This document shows positions 9,101 to 17,068 of a stretch of 64,000 nucleotides of DNA, piece by piece. The DNA is from Deltaproteobacteria bacterium (GTDB taxonomy: Bacteria > Myxococcota_A > Polyangia > Polyangiales > Ga0077539). The translations under genes and the position numbers were made by a program. The notes beneath the pieces were generated by a model that saw nothing but the letters and a program-made list of their open reading frames with translations, was not told the DNA's origin and did not search any database. The stretch lies in NCBI GenBank assembly GCA_016218725.1, contig JACRDB010000149.1:108019-172018 (forward strand). The letters run 5' to 3'. The number at the start of each line of letters is the position of its first letter. The first letter of the stretch is position 1.

Positions 9101-9951
9101 CCGCCGGTGCTCCGGTCGTTGCCCGTGACCGTACGGACCCCAGGGGCGGCCCCGACGGCGCTGAACACCACCCGGGCGCCGTTCTCCACGATGCGCCCGC
9201 CGCGCGCCGCCCCGTCGGTGATGGCCGCGTCCACCAGGCCCGAGCTCCCAGTCCAGCGAAGCTCCACCTCGCGCCCGGCGGGCACCAGCACCCACGCGCT
9301 CTCTGGCGCGAGCGCAGGAGCGTCGGTCCGCACCCGGACGGACACCACGGCCTCGCCAGGTCCCCCGAGGTCCCGCACTGCCCAGCGGTAGAGCCCCAGG
9401 ACGCGCCCCGCGGTGAACACCTCACGGCCCTCGTCCAGGTGACCATCGGCCCCGTCGGGGGCCTCCAGCGCGCGCCACCGGAGGCCCCCCACAGCGCCCC
9501 GCGCCCGGAGCCCCACCACCCCTCCCGGCGCCACCGAGGCCTCCCTCGGGTCCACCCCGAAGGACGGCAGCACCTCGCCGTCGATGCGCACATCCCCACC
9601 ACACACCAGGTCGCTGGCCACCACCACGAAGCGCGCCGGGCGCCCTCCAGCCCGGAGGCCCCCGCCGGGGTACAGGTCCACTGCGTCGCCTTCGAGCGAA
9701 AACCGCACCTCACCGCTGCCCCCGGTGGTGCGTAGAGTAAGACTCCCGCCTACATTTACCCTCACTGTAGGAGGGATCACGGCCAGGGGCAGGCAGCGGG
9801 TGTCGCTGGAGCGGAGCGTTTCAGTGGCGGGGAGGTCTTCGGAGGGGGCCCTTGCGTCAATGCCTCCCCCGGGCTGGGGCGCATCGGTCGGGGCCTGGCC
9901 GCAGCCGACGAGGGCGGCGAGGGCGCACCCCGCGAGGCTCCGCGCGCTCAC
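6151..9951 (-). CDS. Giant FG-GAP repeat lipoprotein
   Basis: A 1266-aa exported protein: a leader ends in a lipobox (LVGC, C17), a Pro/Asp linker follows, two or three Ig-like beta domains fill roughly residues 50-290, then a long series of FG-GAP/VCBS-type repeats. Each carries a calcium-loop signature such as DVDGDGRNDVV, DLNGDGRADVL, DLDGDGRVDLA, DFDGDGRADLA or DLDGDGCHDVA, the pattern of integrin-alpha-type beta-propellers. It is probably displayed on the outer membrane. Its GTG start overlaps the stop of the DUF1501 gene (GTGA), so it is the last gene of a four-gene operon. The ligand is unknown. Confidence 0.85.
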   Translation of the reverse strand: MSARSLAGCALAALVGCGQAPTDAPQPGGGIDARAPSEDLPATETLRSSDTRCLPLAVIPPTVRVNVGGSLTLRTTGGSGEVRFSLEGDAVDLYPGGGLRAGGRPARFVVVASDLVCGGDVRIDGEVLPSFGVDPREASVAPGGVVGLRARGAVGGLRWRALEAPDGADGHLDEGREVFTAGRVLGLYRWAVRDLGGPGEAVVSVRVRTDAPALAPESAWVLVPAGREVELRWTGSSGLVDAAITDGAARGGRIVENGARVVFSAVGAAPGVRTVTGNDRSTGGTATVRVVVGEERALAREARGDDAPLGAVALGDVDGDGRNDVVLGHASAHGAGGLYAGRVYLRRAASTALQVVAEGARSYDYLGATLRVTDLNGDGRADVLVGSPERDLHRTNAGSVEVYLGAAEGLSREPAEVFSGDNDHARFGAALGLGDVDADRVADLLVVATGTTGRPATPGRCPTVGTVQVFRGLRDARRPFELTAWQTLDLALPDRPPAPCRASERFNIGGPPAVLDLDGDGRVDLAVGLPSAVATARASFHGAVVVYRGLVAGGFEASPTRVLELAEAVGAAQFGAGTDAVDTGAGTVLVVRAPLYNRHPTAGTLTPELRGAFWTFAPGVFAPGPAGGPAAFATTASARARFVGGLNQGVGRAAAVGDADGDGASDYVVSGWVPGVEDGRLWTFPVALLRGGAPAVTLPEGFPVTGARGERFGADLAAAPAAGAADLAVWSPRRATGDGLRAGALTLAASGAATAGNRFRDGAVVPVPQRPAGDEQGAAVALLAEDGRVAVGAPGAHAREGPSRAGEVSTVGPDGASTPVAPGERPWGRFGRALAALDFDGDGRADLAVGDPGAASGGTDAVRAGRVAMPSDPGCLLRAAGGVAETSPAGRGLVRIFVQRADGGFAERFVAWPRETGAPGLEERGGFGLVVADAGDVNGDGRGDLLVGHAADRASNGAEVILGRAVDPSGRAAVVCGDPAAAPWWPTRTDGSAWGAVAGVGDLDGDGCHDVAASVAGALRAAVSVRFGFGPRCRGGPAPFELTVVRDAARLDNNRVGDLAARLDDDRERSPGLTFFGEHLAGVGDVTGDRAPDLAVRSASRALGDRTDPVVHVLSGAWLSGLCPARRCPQGRTGPLWADGDYRRVALQDVPAPAQPVLALAGDTAPSFGLALAGADLDGDGVAELLAGAPDEGAPHTPRGAVFAWRGGSSLAPSPWLRAVGDGEPSLFGAALAVRGLRGGGACLVVGAPHASLLGPRVGAVYRWRW

Positions 9952-11384
9952 GGCGCGCGGTCCGAGAGCACCGCCCGGAGGGGGCGTTGCCGGAAGCTGC
10001 TTGTGTCGAGCCCGGCGCTGGCCAGGAGCGTGGCGGCGACGTGCTCGGGCTGGAGGACCTCACCGTCCTCGGAGGCGACGTTGCGGTCGATGTCCCAGCG
10101 CACGGCGGCCATGCCAATGTCGCTGGTGGCGCCGACCACGACGTTGGGTCTGATGCCCGCGCCGAGGAGCATGAGGGAGCTGGGCTGGTGGTGGTCCCGG
10201 CCGTCGAAGGGGTTGAAGAGCGGCGCGCGGGCGAACTCGCTGAAGGCCACCACGGTGGTGTGGTCCAGGAAGGACCCGCCCTCGGGGTGCCGGGAGGCGC
10301 TCAGGTCGTCGAGGAGCGCGACGAAGGCCGAGAGGCCCGGCTGGAGCAGGTCCATGTGGGCGGCGTTGCCGACGAAGTGCGTGTCCGTCACGGCGCCGAT
10401 GGAGACGCTCACCACCTGGGAGATGCCGAGCTTGAGCGCCTGCACCGCGAGGGCCGCGCGCGCGCCTGGGGAGCTCGTGTCGCCACGCTCCAGGCGATAG
10501 CGGGCGCGCACCTCCCGGGCGCCCTCGGTGTCCGCCGTGGCGAACTGGAAGTGCCGGGCGATGTCCTCCCGGACGAGCTCGTCCGCGGTGCGCCGCGAGG
10601 CGCGGAGCTGCGTGAGGAGCCCCCGGCGGTCGTAGGCCTCGGTGTCGCAAGGGCTCGCGGTGGCCCCGCGGTCCGCCAGGGCCCGCTCGACGACGTCCTC
10701 CTCGCGCCGCCCCGACGGGGCCATGACCAGGAGGAAGTCCTCGAGGCCGGAGACCTGCACGGCGCTGGCGGCGCCGGGGTGGCGGTCGTTGTAGCTCTCG
10801 ACCTGGATCGCGAGGTTTGGCAGCGGCCGCCGGGGCAGGCGTGGGAGCATCTGCGCCACCAGGTCCACGGCCACGCTCGACCCGCGCGCCGTGGTCCCGA
10901 CGGGGAAGGCAGACGTGAGGAAATAGCGGTACGCCACCTCGTGGCCGAGGGCGGCCATGTTCACCCCCCGGAGGACCGCCATGCGGTCGGCGTAGTCCAG
11001 GAGGGAGCGGCCGTCGCCGGCGCGCGCCGCGCCAGGGCCGAAGACGTGGGGGCTCGACCCGCGCGGCCGCAGGAGCTGCGAGCCGTAGCCGCGGTGGCCC
11101 TCCAGCGCGCGGTACCTCGGCTCGATGAGCGTGCGGCTGCGGTCCGCGTCGGGGAAGCGCGCCGGGTCCCGCGGGTCGAGCAGGAGGAGCTGGTCCCAGC
11201 CGCCCGGGAAGTAACAGAACAGAAACGCGCGCCCGGCAGGCAGCGGGACGTCGGCGCGCGCCAGGCTCTCGAAGCCGAGCATGCCGACGGCGGCGCTCCC
11301 CACGGCGCCCGCGGCGCCGCCCAGGAGGCGCCGGCGCGCGACGGAGAAGCCCTCGGGGCGGGCGGTTCGCTTCCAGAAGTGCAT
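9948..11384 (-). CDS. DUF1501 family protein, probable Tat export
   Basis: A 478-aa protein with a twin-arginine-like leader (ARRRLLGGAAGAVGSAAVG, about residues 16-35). The body matches the DUF1501 family (sulfatase/alkaline-phosphatase-like fold): VAFSEFARAPLFNPFDGRDH followed by a glycine-rich SSLMLLGAGIRPNVVVG. The SEFAR and GRDHH segments hold candidate metal ligands. Family members sit beside DUF1588/DUF1592-type proteins in planctomycetes and Myxococcota, as here; their biochemical role is not established. The start is the ATG at 11384, 35 bp after the upstream lipoprotein stop. Confidence 0.8.
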   Translation of the reverse strand: MHFWKRTARPEGFSVARRRLLGGAAGAVGSAAVGMLGFESLARADVPLPAGRAFLFCYFPGGWDQLLLLDPRDPARFPDADRSRTLIEPRYRALEGHRGYGSQLLRPRGSSPHVFGPGAARAGDGRSLLDYADRMAVLRGVNMAALGHEVAYRYFLTSAFPVGTTARGSSVAVDLVAQMLPRLPRRPLPNLAIQVESYNDRHPGAASAVQVSGLEDFLLVMAPSGRREEDVVERALADRGATASPCDTEAYDRRGLLTQLRASRRTADELVREDIARHFQFATADTEGAREVRARYRLERGDTSSPGARAALAVQALKLGISQVVSVSIGAVTDTHFVGNAAHMDLLQPGLSAFVALLDDLSASRHPEGGSFLDHTTVVAFSEFARAPLFNPFDGRDHHQPSSLMLLGAGIRPNVVVGATSDIGMAAVRWDIDRNVASEDGEVLQPEHVAATLLASAGLDTSSFRQRPLRAVLSDRAP

Positions 11385-11419
11385 CGGCGCAGGGGCTCCT
11401 TCAAGGTGTGGTGCGTGGG

Positions 11420-12157
11420 TCAGTAGACGAGGAAGCGCGGGTCCGTGGCGAGGTCGATGCAGACCGCCCTCCAGCCGTCCGCGGGCGTAGCCGAGGGGAG
11501 CGCGGTCGCTGCGCGGAAGAGCGTCGCGAGCCCGTCCACGGTGGGGGCGTCGGGGCGCACGTCGAGGGCCCAGAAGCGCCGCACGAGCTCCGCGAGGTTG
11601 GCGCGAACGGCATCGGGCGCCGCGGCGAGGGTGTCCGCCGGGGCGGCGCGGAGGTAGATCCTGCGGGCGGCCGGGGGGCGCGCGGGGTCCCGAGCGACGG
11701 CCTCCCGGCAGAGGGCGCGCGCCGCGTCGTTGACGAGCTTCGCGAAGGTGAGCGAGGGCTCCACGCTGCGCTCGGTGGTGCGCAGGTAGTCGGGCTTCCC
11801 GAGGGTCTGGGCGAAGAACTCGAAGAGGTCCACGGTGGGCGCGAGGTCGTCGTCCGGGGTGGCCGTGGGGTTGGGCGGGCGCGGGGCGATCCACGCGGCG
11901 CCGAGGACCGCGTCGAAGGCCGCGCGGAGCTGGTCCACGTCGAGGCGCCGCGGGGCGCGCCCGAGGTGGTCGTCCGCGCCGCGGGCCTCGTCGAGGGGCA
12001 GCGCCGGGCGGGGCGCCGGGGGCGCCTCGCCGGGGTCCACCGGGCGGGCCCTTCCCGGGACGACGTGGTCCGGGAGCCCCCTCGGCGGCGCGGGCGGGGC
12101 CGCGGGGTCCGGGGCGCACGCGACCAGGCACAGTGAGGCGAGGCAGCAAGCGCGCAT
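11420..12157 (-). CDS. Hypothetical lipoprotein in DUF1501 operon
   Basis: A 245-aa lipoprotein with a short leader and lipobox (CLVAC, C14) followed by a Pro/Asp-rich linker. The helical body has regularly spaced segments such as VDLFEFFAQTLGKPDYL, FAKLVNDAARALC and LFRAATAL. The conserved WRAVCIDLATDPRFLVY end resembles the C-termini of DUF1549/DUF1585-type proteins (which end with a 'DPRF' or 'SPAYR' motif), so it may be a shrunken relative or partner of the upstream protein. Its ATG overlaps the upstream stop by one base (TGATG), so the two are coupled. Confidence 0.6.
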   Translation of the reverse strand: MRACCLASLCLVACAPDPAAPPAPPRGLPDHVVPGRARPVDPGEAPPAPRPALPLDEARGADDHLGRAPRRLDVDQLRAAFDAVLGAAWIAPRPPNPTATPDDDLAPTVDLFEFFAQTLGKPDYLRTTERSVEPSLTFAKLVNDAARALCREAVARDPARPPAARRIYLRAAPADTLAAAPDAVRANLAELVRRFWALDVRPDAPTVDGLATLFRAATALPSATPADGWRAVCIDLATDPRFLVY

Positions 12158-14316
12158 CAGTCGATCCTCCGGTAGGCCGGGGAGGAGACCACCGCGCGCA
12201 CCAGGTCGCGGTAGTCGTGCCCCGAGGCGTTGAAGCGCGCGACCAGGGCGGGGAGCACCCGGGCCCGCTCGCCGTCGGACAGGGGGCGCCCCAGGAGGCG
12301 CGCCCAGACGGTCTGCGCCGTGCACTGTTGGAGCTCGCCGCTGGCGAGGCTCTGGGCGACCAGCGCGGCGGGGCCCTCGTCCATGCGCCGGGCCTCGTCG
12401 TCGGCGCGGTACTGCACCGCCGCGAGGCGCCCGAGGAAGCGGGTGCCCTCCGAGGACCCCGGCGCCGTGACATAGAACCGACACGCCGCGGGGCAGCTCG
12501 CGCCGGGCTCCGCGCACTGCACGCACGCGGCGTTGTAGGCCGGGAAGGTCGTCGGGTCGAGGTAGCGGGTGGAGCGCTCGGCCCAGCGCCCCCAGTACGC
12601 CCCGAGGGGCTCGATGGAGGTGTGGCAGTGCTGGCACCCGCAGCGCCGGGCGAGGTCCGGCTCGCGGTGGCAGGCGTCCGTCGGCGGCGGCGTGGGGAGG
12701 TCCGGCGGGATGAACGGGTGACACAGGAAGGCCGTACGGAAGCGGTTGATCCGCGACCGGAGCGTCGGGAAGCGCGCCAGGAACGCCGCGGTGGTGAGCA
12801 CCCCGCTGTGCTGGGGGCCCCGCTGGTACTCGCGCCAGGTCGGGTCCGCGTAGGCGCCGTGGGGGAGGTCCCCGGCGGGCGCCGGGGCGCTGAACTCCAG
12901 CTCCTGCATCTGCTCGGCCTGGTGTCGGTACATGAACGCCAGGGGGCCGTTGGCTACGCCGCGGCGGGTGGTGAGGACGGTGTAGTAGTCCTCGCCGCGC
13001 TCGAGCACCGTGCGGAGGAGCTCCAGGGGCTCCCTCGCCAGCGCGTCCAGCAGCCGCCGGTCCGCGCGGGAGACCCTGGTCTGGAGGCCCGCGTGGGGGC
13101 CGCAGTGGGTCCCGTCGGGGCCGCAGCCGCAGGAGCTGTCGTTGGCCGCGCCGGGGCGGCAGGGGCGCCCGGTCCAGGCGCTGTGGGTGCGCTCCTGGGC
13201 CTGGTACGCGCACACCTTGATCCAGTGTCCACCAGACCACCACGGGCGCTGGAGGCGCCAGCCCTCCTGCCGGACCTCGACGTCGGAGGCCTCATTCGAC
13301 GGGTCGAAGACGTTGTCGCAGCGGTTGACCACCTCCAGGTAGCCACCGGGGCAGGCGTAGCCCGGGCCGTCGCCCACGCGGAGCACGGCGCCGTCCAGGC
13401 GCTGCTTCGGCGCGTAGTCCCCGCGGAGGAGGGCCCCGCCGGGGCCCGTGCCGGTCGCGCGGCGGCAGTAGCCCGGGCAGCGCTGCGCGTCGTCGTAGGG
13501 CAGGGGGACCTCGCGCGCGTCGTAGTAGTAGCTCCGCTGCCCCGACCGGGGCGAGACATAGTACGGGCGGCCCTCGGCGTCGCGAGGGAAGCGCGAGTCC
13601 GCGTCGCCGCCGCGGGGCGGGGGGTACTCCAGCGTGGGGTCGCAGCCCAGGAACCCAGGTCCCCCGCGGAGGTAGCGGTCGCCGGTCGCCACGCCGTGGT
13701 CAAAGGCCGCGGGCAGCGCCGCGGATTTCGCCACGCAGGCCGGGTCCTCGGCGTTGTAGGCCCGGTTGCGCACGAGGCAGCACGCGGGGTGCTCCGGCTG
13801 CGCCGCGGTGCAGCACGCCGCGGCGGTGAGGTGCGCGAGCTCCGTCGACGGCGGGCACACGGCCTCGTCGCTGCGCCGGTCGAGGATGTCCAGCAGCGCC
13901 TCGGGGTTCACCCGGCCGAGGTTGCGCCCCACGCCTCGCTGGCCCGTGGTCAGCCAGAGCCCCGCGCCAGGGTGGACGTAGAAGCCCTCCAGCGTCGGCC
14001 ACAGGAGGTCCGCGTGCCACCGCTGCACCTGCGTGACAAAGCGCGGATCCGCCAGGAGCCGCTCGGTCATCGCGTCGGTGACGGCACCCGCGGTCGAGAC
14101 CTCCGCCAGCTCCTCGGGCGACGGCGGTGCGCCCCGAAGGTCCAGCGAGAGCTGCCGAAGGAGCCGCGTCGGTGGGGGCGTCACCGCCGCGCAGGCAGTG
14201 CTCCCCTGCGCCACGGCCTCCAACGTCTCCTTGGTACATGAAACGGCCTCAATGGCTGAAATAACTGCAAGAGTGCCGAGAAATCCGCAGCGCGGGCCCC
14301 CCGATGGCGGGTTCAT
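12157..14316 (-). CDS. DUF1588/DUF1585-type exported protein with CxxCH
   Basis: A protein of about 719 aa. Near the N-terminus LDLRGAPPSPEEL is the hallmark of DUF1549-type domains. The C-terminal third matches the DUF1588 pattern: LTTAAFLARF, then AFLCHPFIPPDLPTPP, then CGCQHCHTSIEPLGAYWGRW with a CxxCH haem-type motif. It ends in a DUF1585-like LVRAVVSSPAYR. A Cys-rich insert fills residues 160-460. It is probably periplasmic or outer-membrane, perhaps a c-type cytochrome-like partner of the DUF1501 protein. An upstream ATG at 14373 would add 19 residues; 14316 is preferred because a hydrophobic export-like segment follows it. First gene of the operon. Confidence 0.7.
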   Translation of the reverse strand: MNPPSGGPRCGFLGTLAVISAIEAVSCTKETLEAVAQGSTACAAVTPPPTRLLRQLSLDLRGAPPSPEELAEVSTAGAVTDAMTERLLADPRFVTQVQRWHADLLWPTLEGFYVHPGAGLWLTTGQRGVGRNLGRVNPEALLDILDRRSDEAVCPPSTELAHLTAAACCTAAQPEHPACCLVRNRAYNAEDPACVAKSAALPAAFDHGVATGDRYLRGGPGFLGCDPTLEYPPPRGGDADSRFPRDAEGRPYYVSPRSGQRSYYYDAREVPLPYDDAQRCPGYCRRATGTGPGGALLRGDYAPKQRLDGAVLRVGDGPGYACPGGYLEVVNRCDNVFDPSNEASDVEVRQEGWRLQRPWWSGGHWIKVCAYQAQERTHSAWTGRPCRPGAANDSSCGCGPDGTHCGPHAGLQTRVSRADRRLLDALAREPLELLRTVLERGEDYYTVLTTRRGVANGPLAFMYRHQAEQMQELEFSAPAPAGDLPHGAYADPTWREYQRGPQHSGVLTTAAFLARFPTLRSRINRFRTAFLCHPFIPPDLPTPPPTDACHREPDLARRCGCQHCHTSIEPLGAYWGRWAERSTRYLDPTTFPAYNAACVQCAEPGASCPAACRFYVTAPGSSEGTRFLGRLAAVQYRADDEARRMDEGPAALVAQSLASGELQQCTAQTVWARLLGRPLSDGERARVLPALVARFNASGHDYRDLVRAVVSSPAYRRID

Positions 14317-14573
14317 GGTGCGCACTGTTGCGGTCGCGCCCTCCCCGTTCAAGAATTCGTCAGGACGAACCATGTGTAGGATTTTGTAGGTCAAAGTGGT
14401 CGCCTGATTTTCGGGGATGGTTGTCGTGGCGCACCAAAGCGCGCGCGGCGCGCACGCCGCGCAGAGCCCGCGCACGACGCTCGCGCGCTCTGCGGGACGG
14501 CGCCGCGAGGAGCGTGGGCCTGCGCGGAGGTCTCGCGCTTGCACGCGCGGGTGCCTCCACGGAGGCATTGCTT
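14317..14573 (+). other. Divergent intergenic region
   Basis: This 257-bp spacer separates the divergent DUF1588-type operon from the radical SAM gene. It is locally less GC-rich around 14340-14420, which is where promoters for both directions would be expected, but no -35/-10 pair is convincing on either strand. A good Shine-Dalgarno (GGAGG, 14561-14565) sits 8 nt before the ATG at 14574 and fixes that start. Confidence 0.5.
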
Positions 14574-17021
14574 ATGGGGACACATCGCGCGATGGGACCG
14601 GTGGCGCTGGTCGGGGCGGACTTCGAGGAGAACCTCGGGCTCGGGATGATCGCGGCGGCGCTGACGGCGGCCGGGCACCGGGTGACGGTGGCGCCCTTCA
14701 ACAACCCCTCGGAGGCGCCCGAGGTGTGCAGGAGGGTGCTCGCGGCGGGCCCTGCGGTGGTGGGGCTCGGGGTGCAGTTCCAGCACCGGGCCCACGAGTT
14801 CCTGGCGCTCTCCCGGAGGCTGCGCGCGGCGGGCTACCAGGGGCACGTCACGGCCGGGGGCCAGTGGCCGACGCTGGCCTGGAGGGAGGCGCTGGACGCG
14901 CGCAACGGGCTCGACTCGGTGGTGCTCCACGAGGGCGAGCGCACGGTGGTGGAGCTGGTGGCCGCGCTGGCGGAGGGGCGCTCGCTCGCGCAGGTCCCGG
15001 GCCTGGCGCTCCGGGGGACCGGCGGGGTCCCCTCGCGCACCGCGGGCCGCGCCCTGGAGCCGGACCTGGACCGGCTGCCCTTCCCGCTGCGGTACCGCGC
15101 GCCGACGCGGCACCTGGGGGTGCCCTTTCTGCCGGTGATGGGCGGCCGCGGGTGCTGGGGGGCGTGCACCTACTGCTCCATCACCAGCTTCTACCGCGAC
15201 GCGAGGGCCTACGGCGGCGGGCGCACGGTGCGCTGGCGCAGCGTGGAGAACGTCGCCGACGAGCTCGCGGTGCTGTGGCGCGCCCACGGCCCCCAGGCGA
15301 TCTTCTGCTTCCACGACGACAACCTGCTCCTGCCGCGCCCGGCGGACTCCCTGGCCAGGCTGCGCGCCCTGCGCGCCGCCCTCGACGCGCGGGGCGTAGG
15401 CGCCGCGGCGTTCATCGGGAAGTGTCGCCCGGAGACCGTGACCCCGGCGCTGGCCCGGGCGCTCCGGGCGCTCGGGGTCCTGCGGCTCTACGTGGGCGTA
15501 GAGAACGCGTCGGAGCACGGCGCCGGGGACCTCGGGCGCGCCACCCAGTGGCCCGCCATCCACACGGCGCTGGAGGCATGCCGCGAGGCCGGGATCTTCG
15601 TGTGCTACAACCTCCTGCTCTTCGAGCCCCACAGCACGCTGGAGGACGTGCGGGAGAACGTGGCGTTCATCCGCGCGCATGCGGGCCACCCGGTGAACTT
15701 CTGCCGCGCGGAGCCGTACCACGGCACGCCCCTGCACCTCGACCTCGCCGAGCGCCAGAGGCTCTCGGGCTCGCACCTCGGGTGGGACTACCGCATGGAG
15801 GACCCGCGGGCCGAGCTCCTGTTCCGGGTGTGCGCCGCGGCGTTCCGGCAGCGCAACTTCGACCCCGAGGGCGTCGGCAACCGGTACATGGGCCTCGGGT
15901 ACTCCATGAAGCTCCTGGAGTTCTTCCACGACGACCCCCTCGGCCGCCGCGAGGCGCTCTCCAGGCGCGTCCTGGCGCGCACCAGGGCCATCGCCCTGGA
16001 GACCGCTGGACTCCTGGAGGAGGCCGTCGCGCTGGCGGCGAGGCTCGACCCCTCGGACCACGACGGCGCCGCGCGGGAGACGGCCCTCCTGGGCCTCCGG
16101 GTGGCCGCCGCGGACCGCGCGCAGCACGCCGCGCTCGACGCCCTCTACGCGGACATGAGCGCCTTCGCGGCGTCGCGCCGGAGCGCCGCGCTGGCCGCGC
16201 GGGTGCCCGCCGTGGGCCGCGCGGTGGGGCTCGCGCGGCAGGTGGCCCTCGGGGCCTCGCTGGCCGCGGGCGGGGCGCTCCTCACGGGGTGCTCCGGGGC
16301 GACCATCGACCCGGTCCCGCAGGACTCCGGGCTCATGGACACGCGGCCGGACCTCACCGTGGCGGACCCGCTCCCGCCCGACGCGGGCCTGGACGTGAGC
16401 GCCCGCGACGCGGCGGACGTGCGCGACGCGGCGGACCGCGCGGAGGTCCCGATCCCGGTGGACCCACCGCCCCCGGACGCCGGGCGCGACGTGCTGGTGT
16501 CGGACCCGCTCCCGCCGGACGCCGGGCGCGACGTGATGACCGACCGCCCCGTCGTGGTGGACCCGCCTCCGCCCGACGCGGGTCGTGACGCTGGCATCGA
16601 TCGCCCGGTCCCCGTGGACCCACCTCCGCCGGACGCGGCGCTCCTGTGGGACCCGTCGGAGCCCGAGGGCGTGCGCCGCGCGCTGCCGCTCCTGGACCAG
16701 TGGCGGGAGACCGCGCCGCGGAGGGCGCGGCGCAGCGACGCCGTGGCCCTCTACGCGCCGCCCGAGGCGACCCTGGCCGCGCGGCGCGACGGGGACGCCG
16801 TGGAGGTCGCGCTCCGGGGCGTCCTCGGGCCCTTCTCCGCACGCTGGGAGGCCGACGGGGCGGTCGAGGGCGAGGGCGCTCGCGTGCGCTGGACCCCGGC
16901 GGACCCCGACGACCAGCTCCGGGTGGCCGTGCGGGTCCAGGGCGGCGTGGCGGTCCTGGCCCTGCGCGCCGCGGACCTGGAGCGCCGCCAGCCCTCCGTC
17001 GCAGAGCTCGCCGGAGGCTGA
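14574..17021 (+). CDS. B12-binding radical SAM protein with lipoprotein-like C-terminal half
   Basis: An 815-aa protein in two parts. Residues 1-560 are a cobalamin-binding-type domain (about 1-130) followed by a radical SAM core with CxxxCxxC (C194, C198, C201 in GCWGACTYC), so a [4Fe-4S]/SAM enzyme, possibly a methylase or other modifier. At about 555-573 a hydrophobic run ends in a perfect lipobox (GGALLTGC, C573). Residues 598-690 are Pro/Asp repeats of the type DPPPPDAGRD, then a small beta domain follows. The frame is open throughout with no stop between the halves. The ATG at 14574 has a strong GGAGG site. Substrate unknown; the joined architecture is unusual. Confidence 0.75.
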   Translation: MGTHRAMGPVALVGADFEENLGLGMIAAALTAAGHRVTVAPFNNPSEAPEVCRRVLAAGPAVVGLGVQFQHRAHEFLALSRRLRAAGYQGHVTAGGQWPTLAWREALDARNGLDSVVLHEGERTVVELVAALAEGRSLAQVPGLALRGTGGVPSRTAGRALEPDLDRLPFPLRYRAPTRHLGVPFLPVMGGRGCWGACTYCSITSFYRDARAYGGGRTVRWRSVENVADELAVLWRAHGPQAIFCFHDDNLLLPRPADSLARLRALRAALDARGVGAAAFIGKCRPETVTPALARALRALGVLRLYVGVENASEHGAGDLGRATQWPAIHTALEACREAGIFVCYNLLLFEPHSTLEDVRENVAFIRAHAGHPVNFCRAEPYHGTPLHLDLAERQRLSGSHLGWDYRMEDPRAELLFRVCAAAFRQRNFDPEGVGNRYMGLGYSMKLLEFFHDDPLGRREALSRRVLARTRAIALETAGLLEEAVALAARLDPSDHDGAARETALLGLRVAAADRAQHAALDALYADMSAFAASRRSAALAARVPAVGRAVGLARQVALGASLAAGGALLTGCSGATIDPVPQDSGLMDTRPDLTVADPLPPDAGLDVSARDAADVRDAADRAEVPIPVDPPPPDAGRDVLVSDPLPPDAGRDVMTDRPVVVDPPPPDAGRDAGIDRPVPVDPPPPDAALLWDPSEPEGVRRALPLLDQWRETAPRRARRSDAVALYAPPEATLAARRDGDAVEVALRGVLGPFSARWEADGAVEGEGARVRWTPADPDDQLRVAVRVQGGVAVLALRAADLERRQPSVAELAGG
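16366..16644 (+). repeat. In-frame DP(P/L)PPDAG repeats
   Basis: This coding repeat lies within the radical SAM gene. Five copies of a DPLPPDAG / DPPPPDAG motif, most followed by RD or LD, alternate with short VxxDRPVxV spacers. Such Pro/Asp repeats usually follow the lipobox of myxobacterial lipoproteins and act as flexible surface linkers; here they sit in the middle of an otherwise cytoplasmic-type enzyme. Confidence 0.8.
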
Positions 17022-17068
17022 CCAGAGCATTTCTGTGACGGCGGTGCGCGCGGTGCTATGAGACCGTG

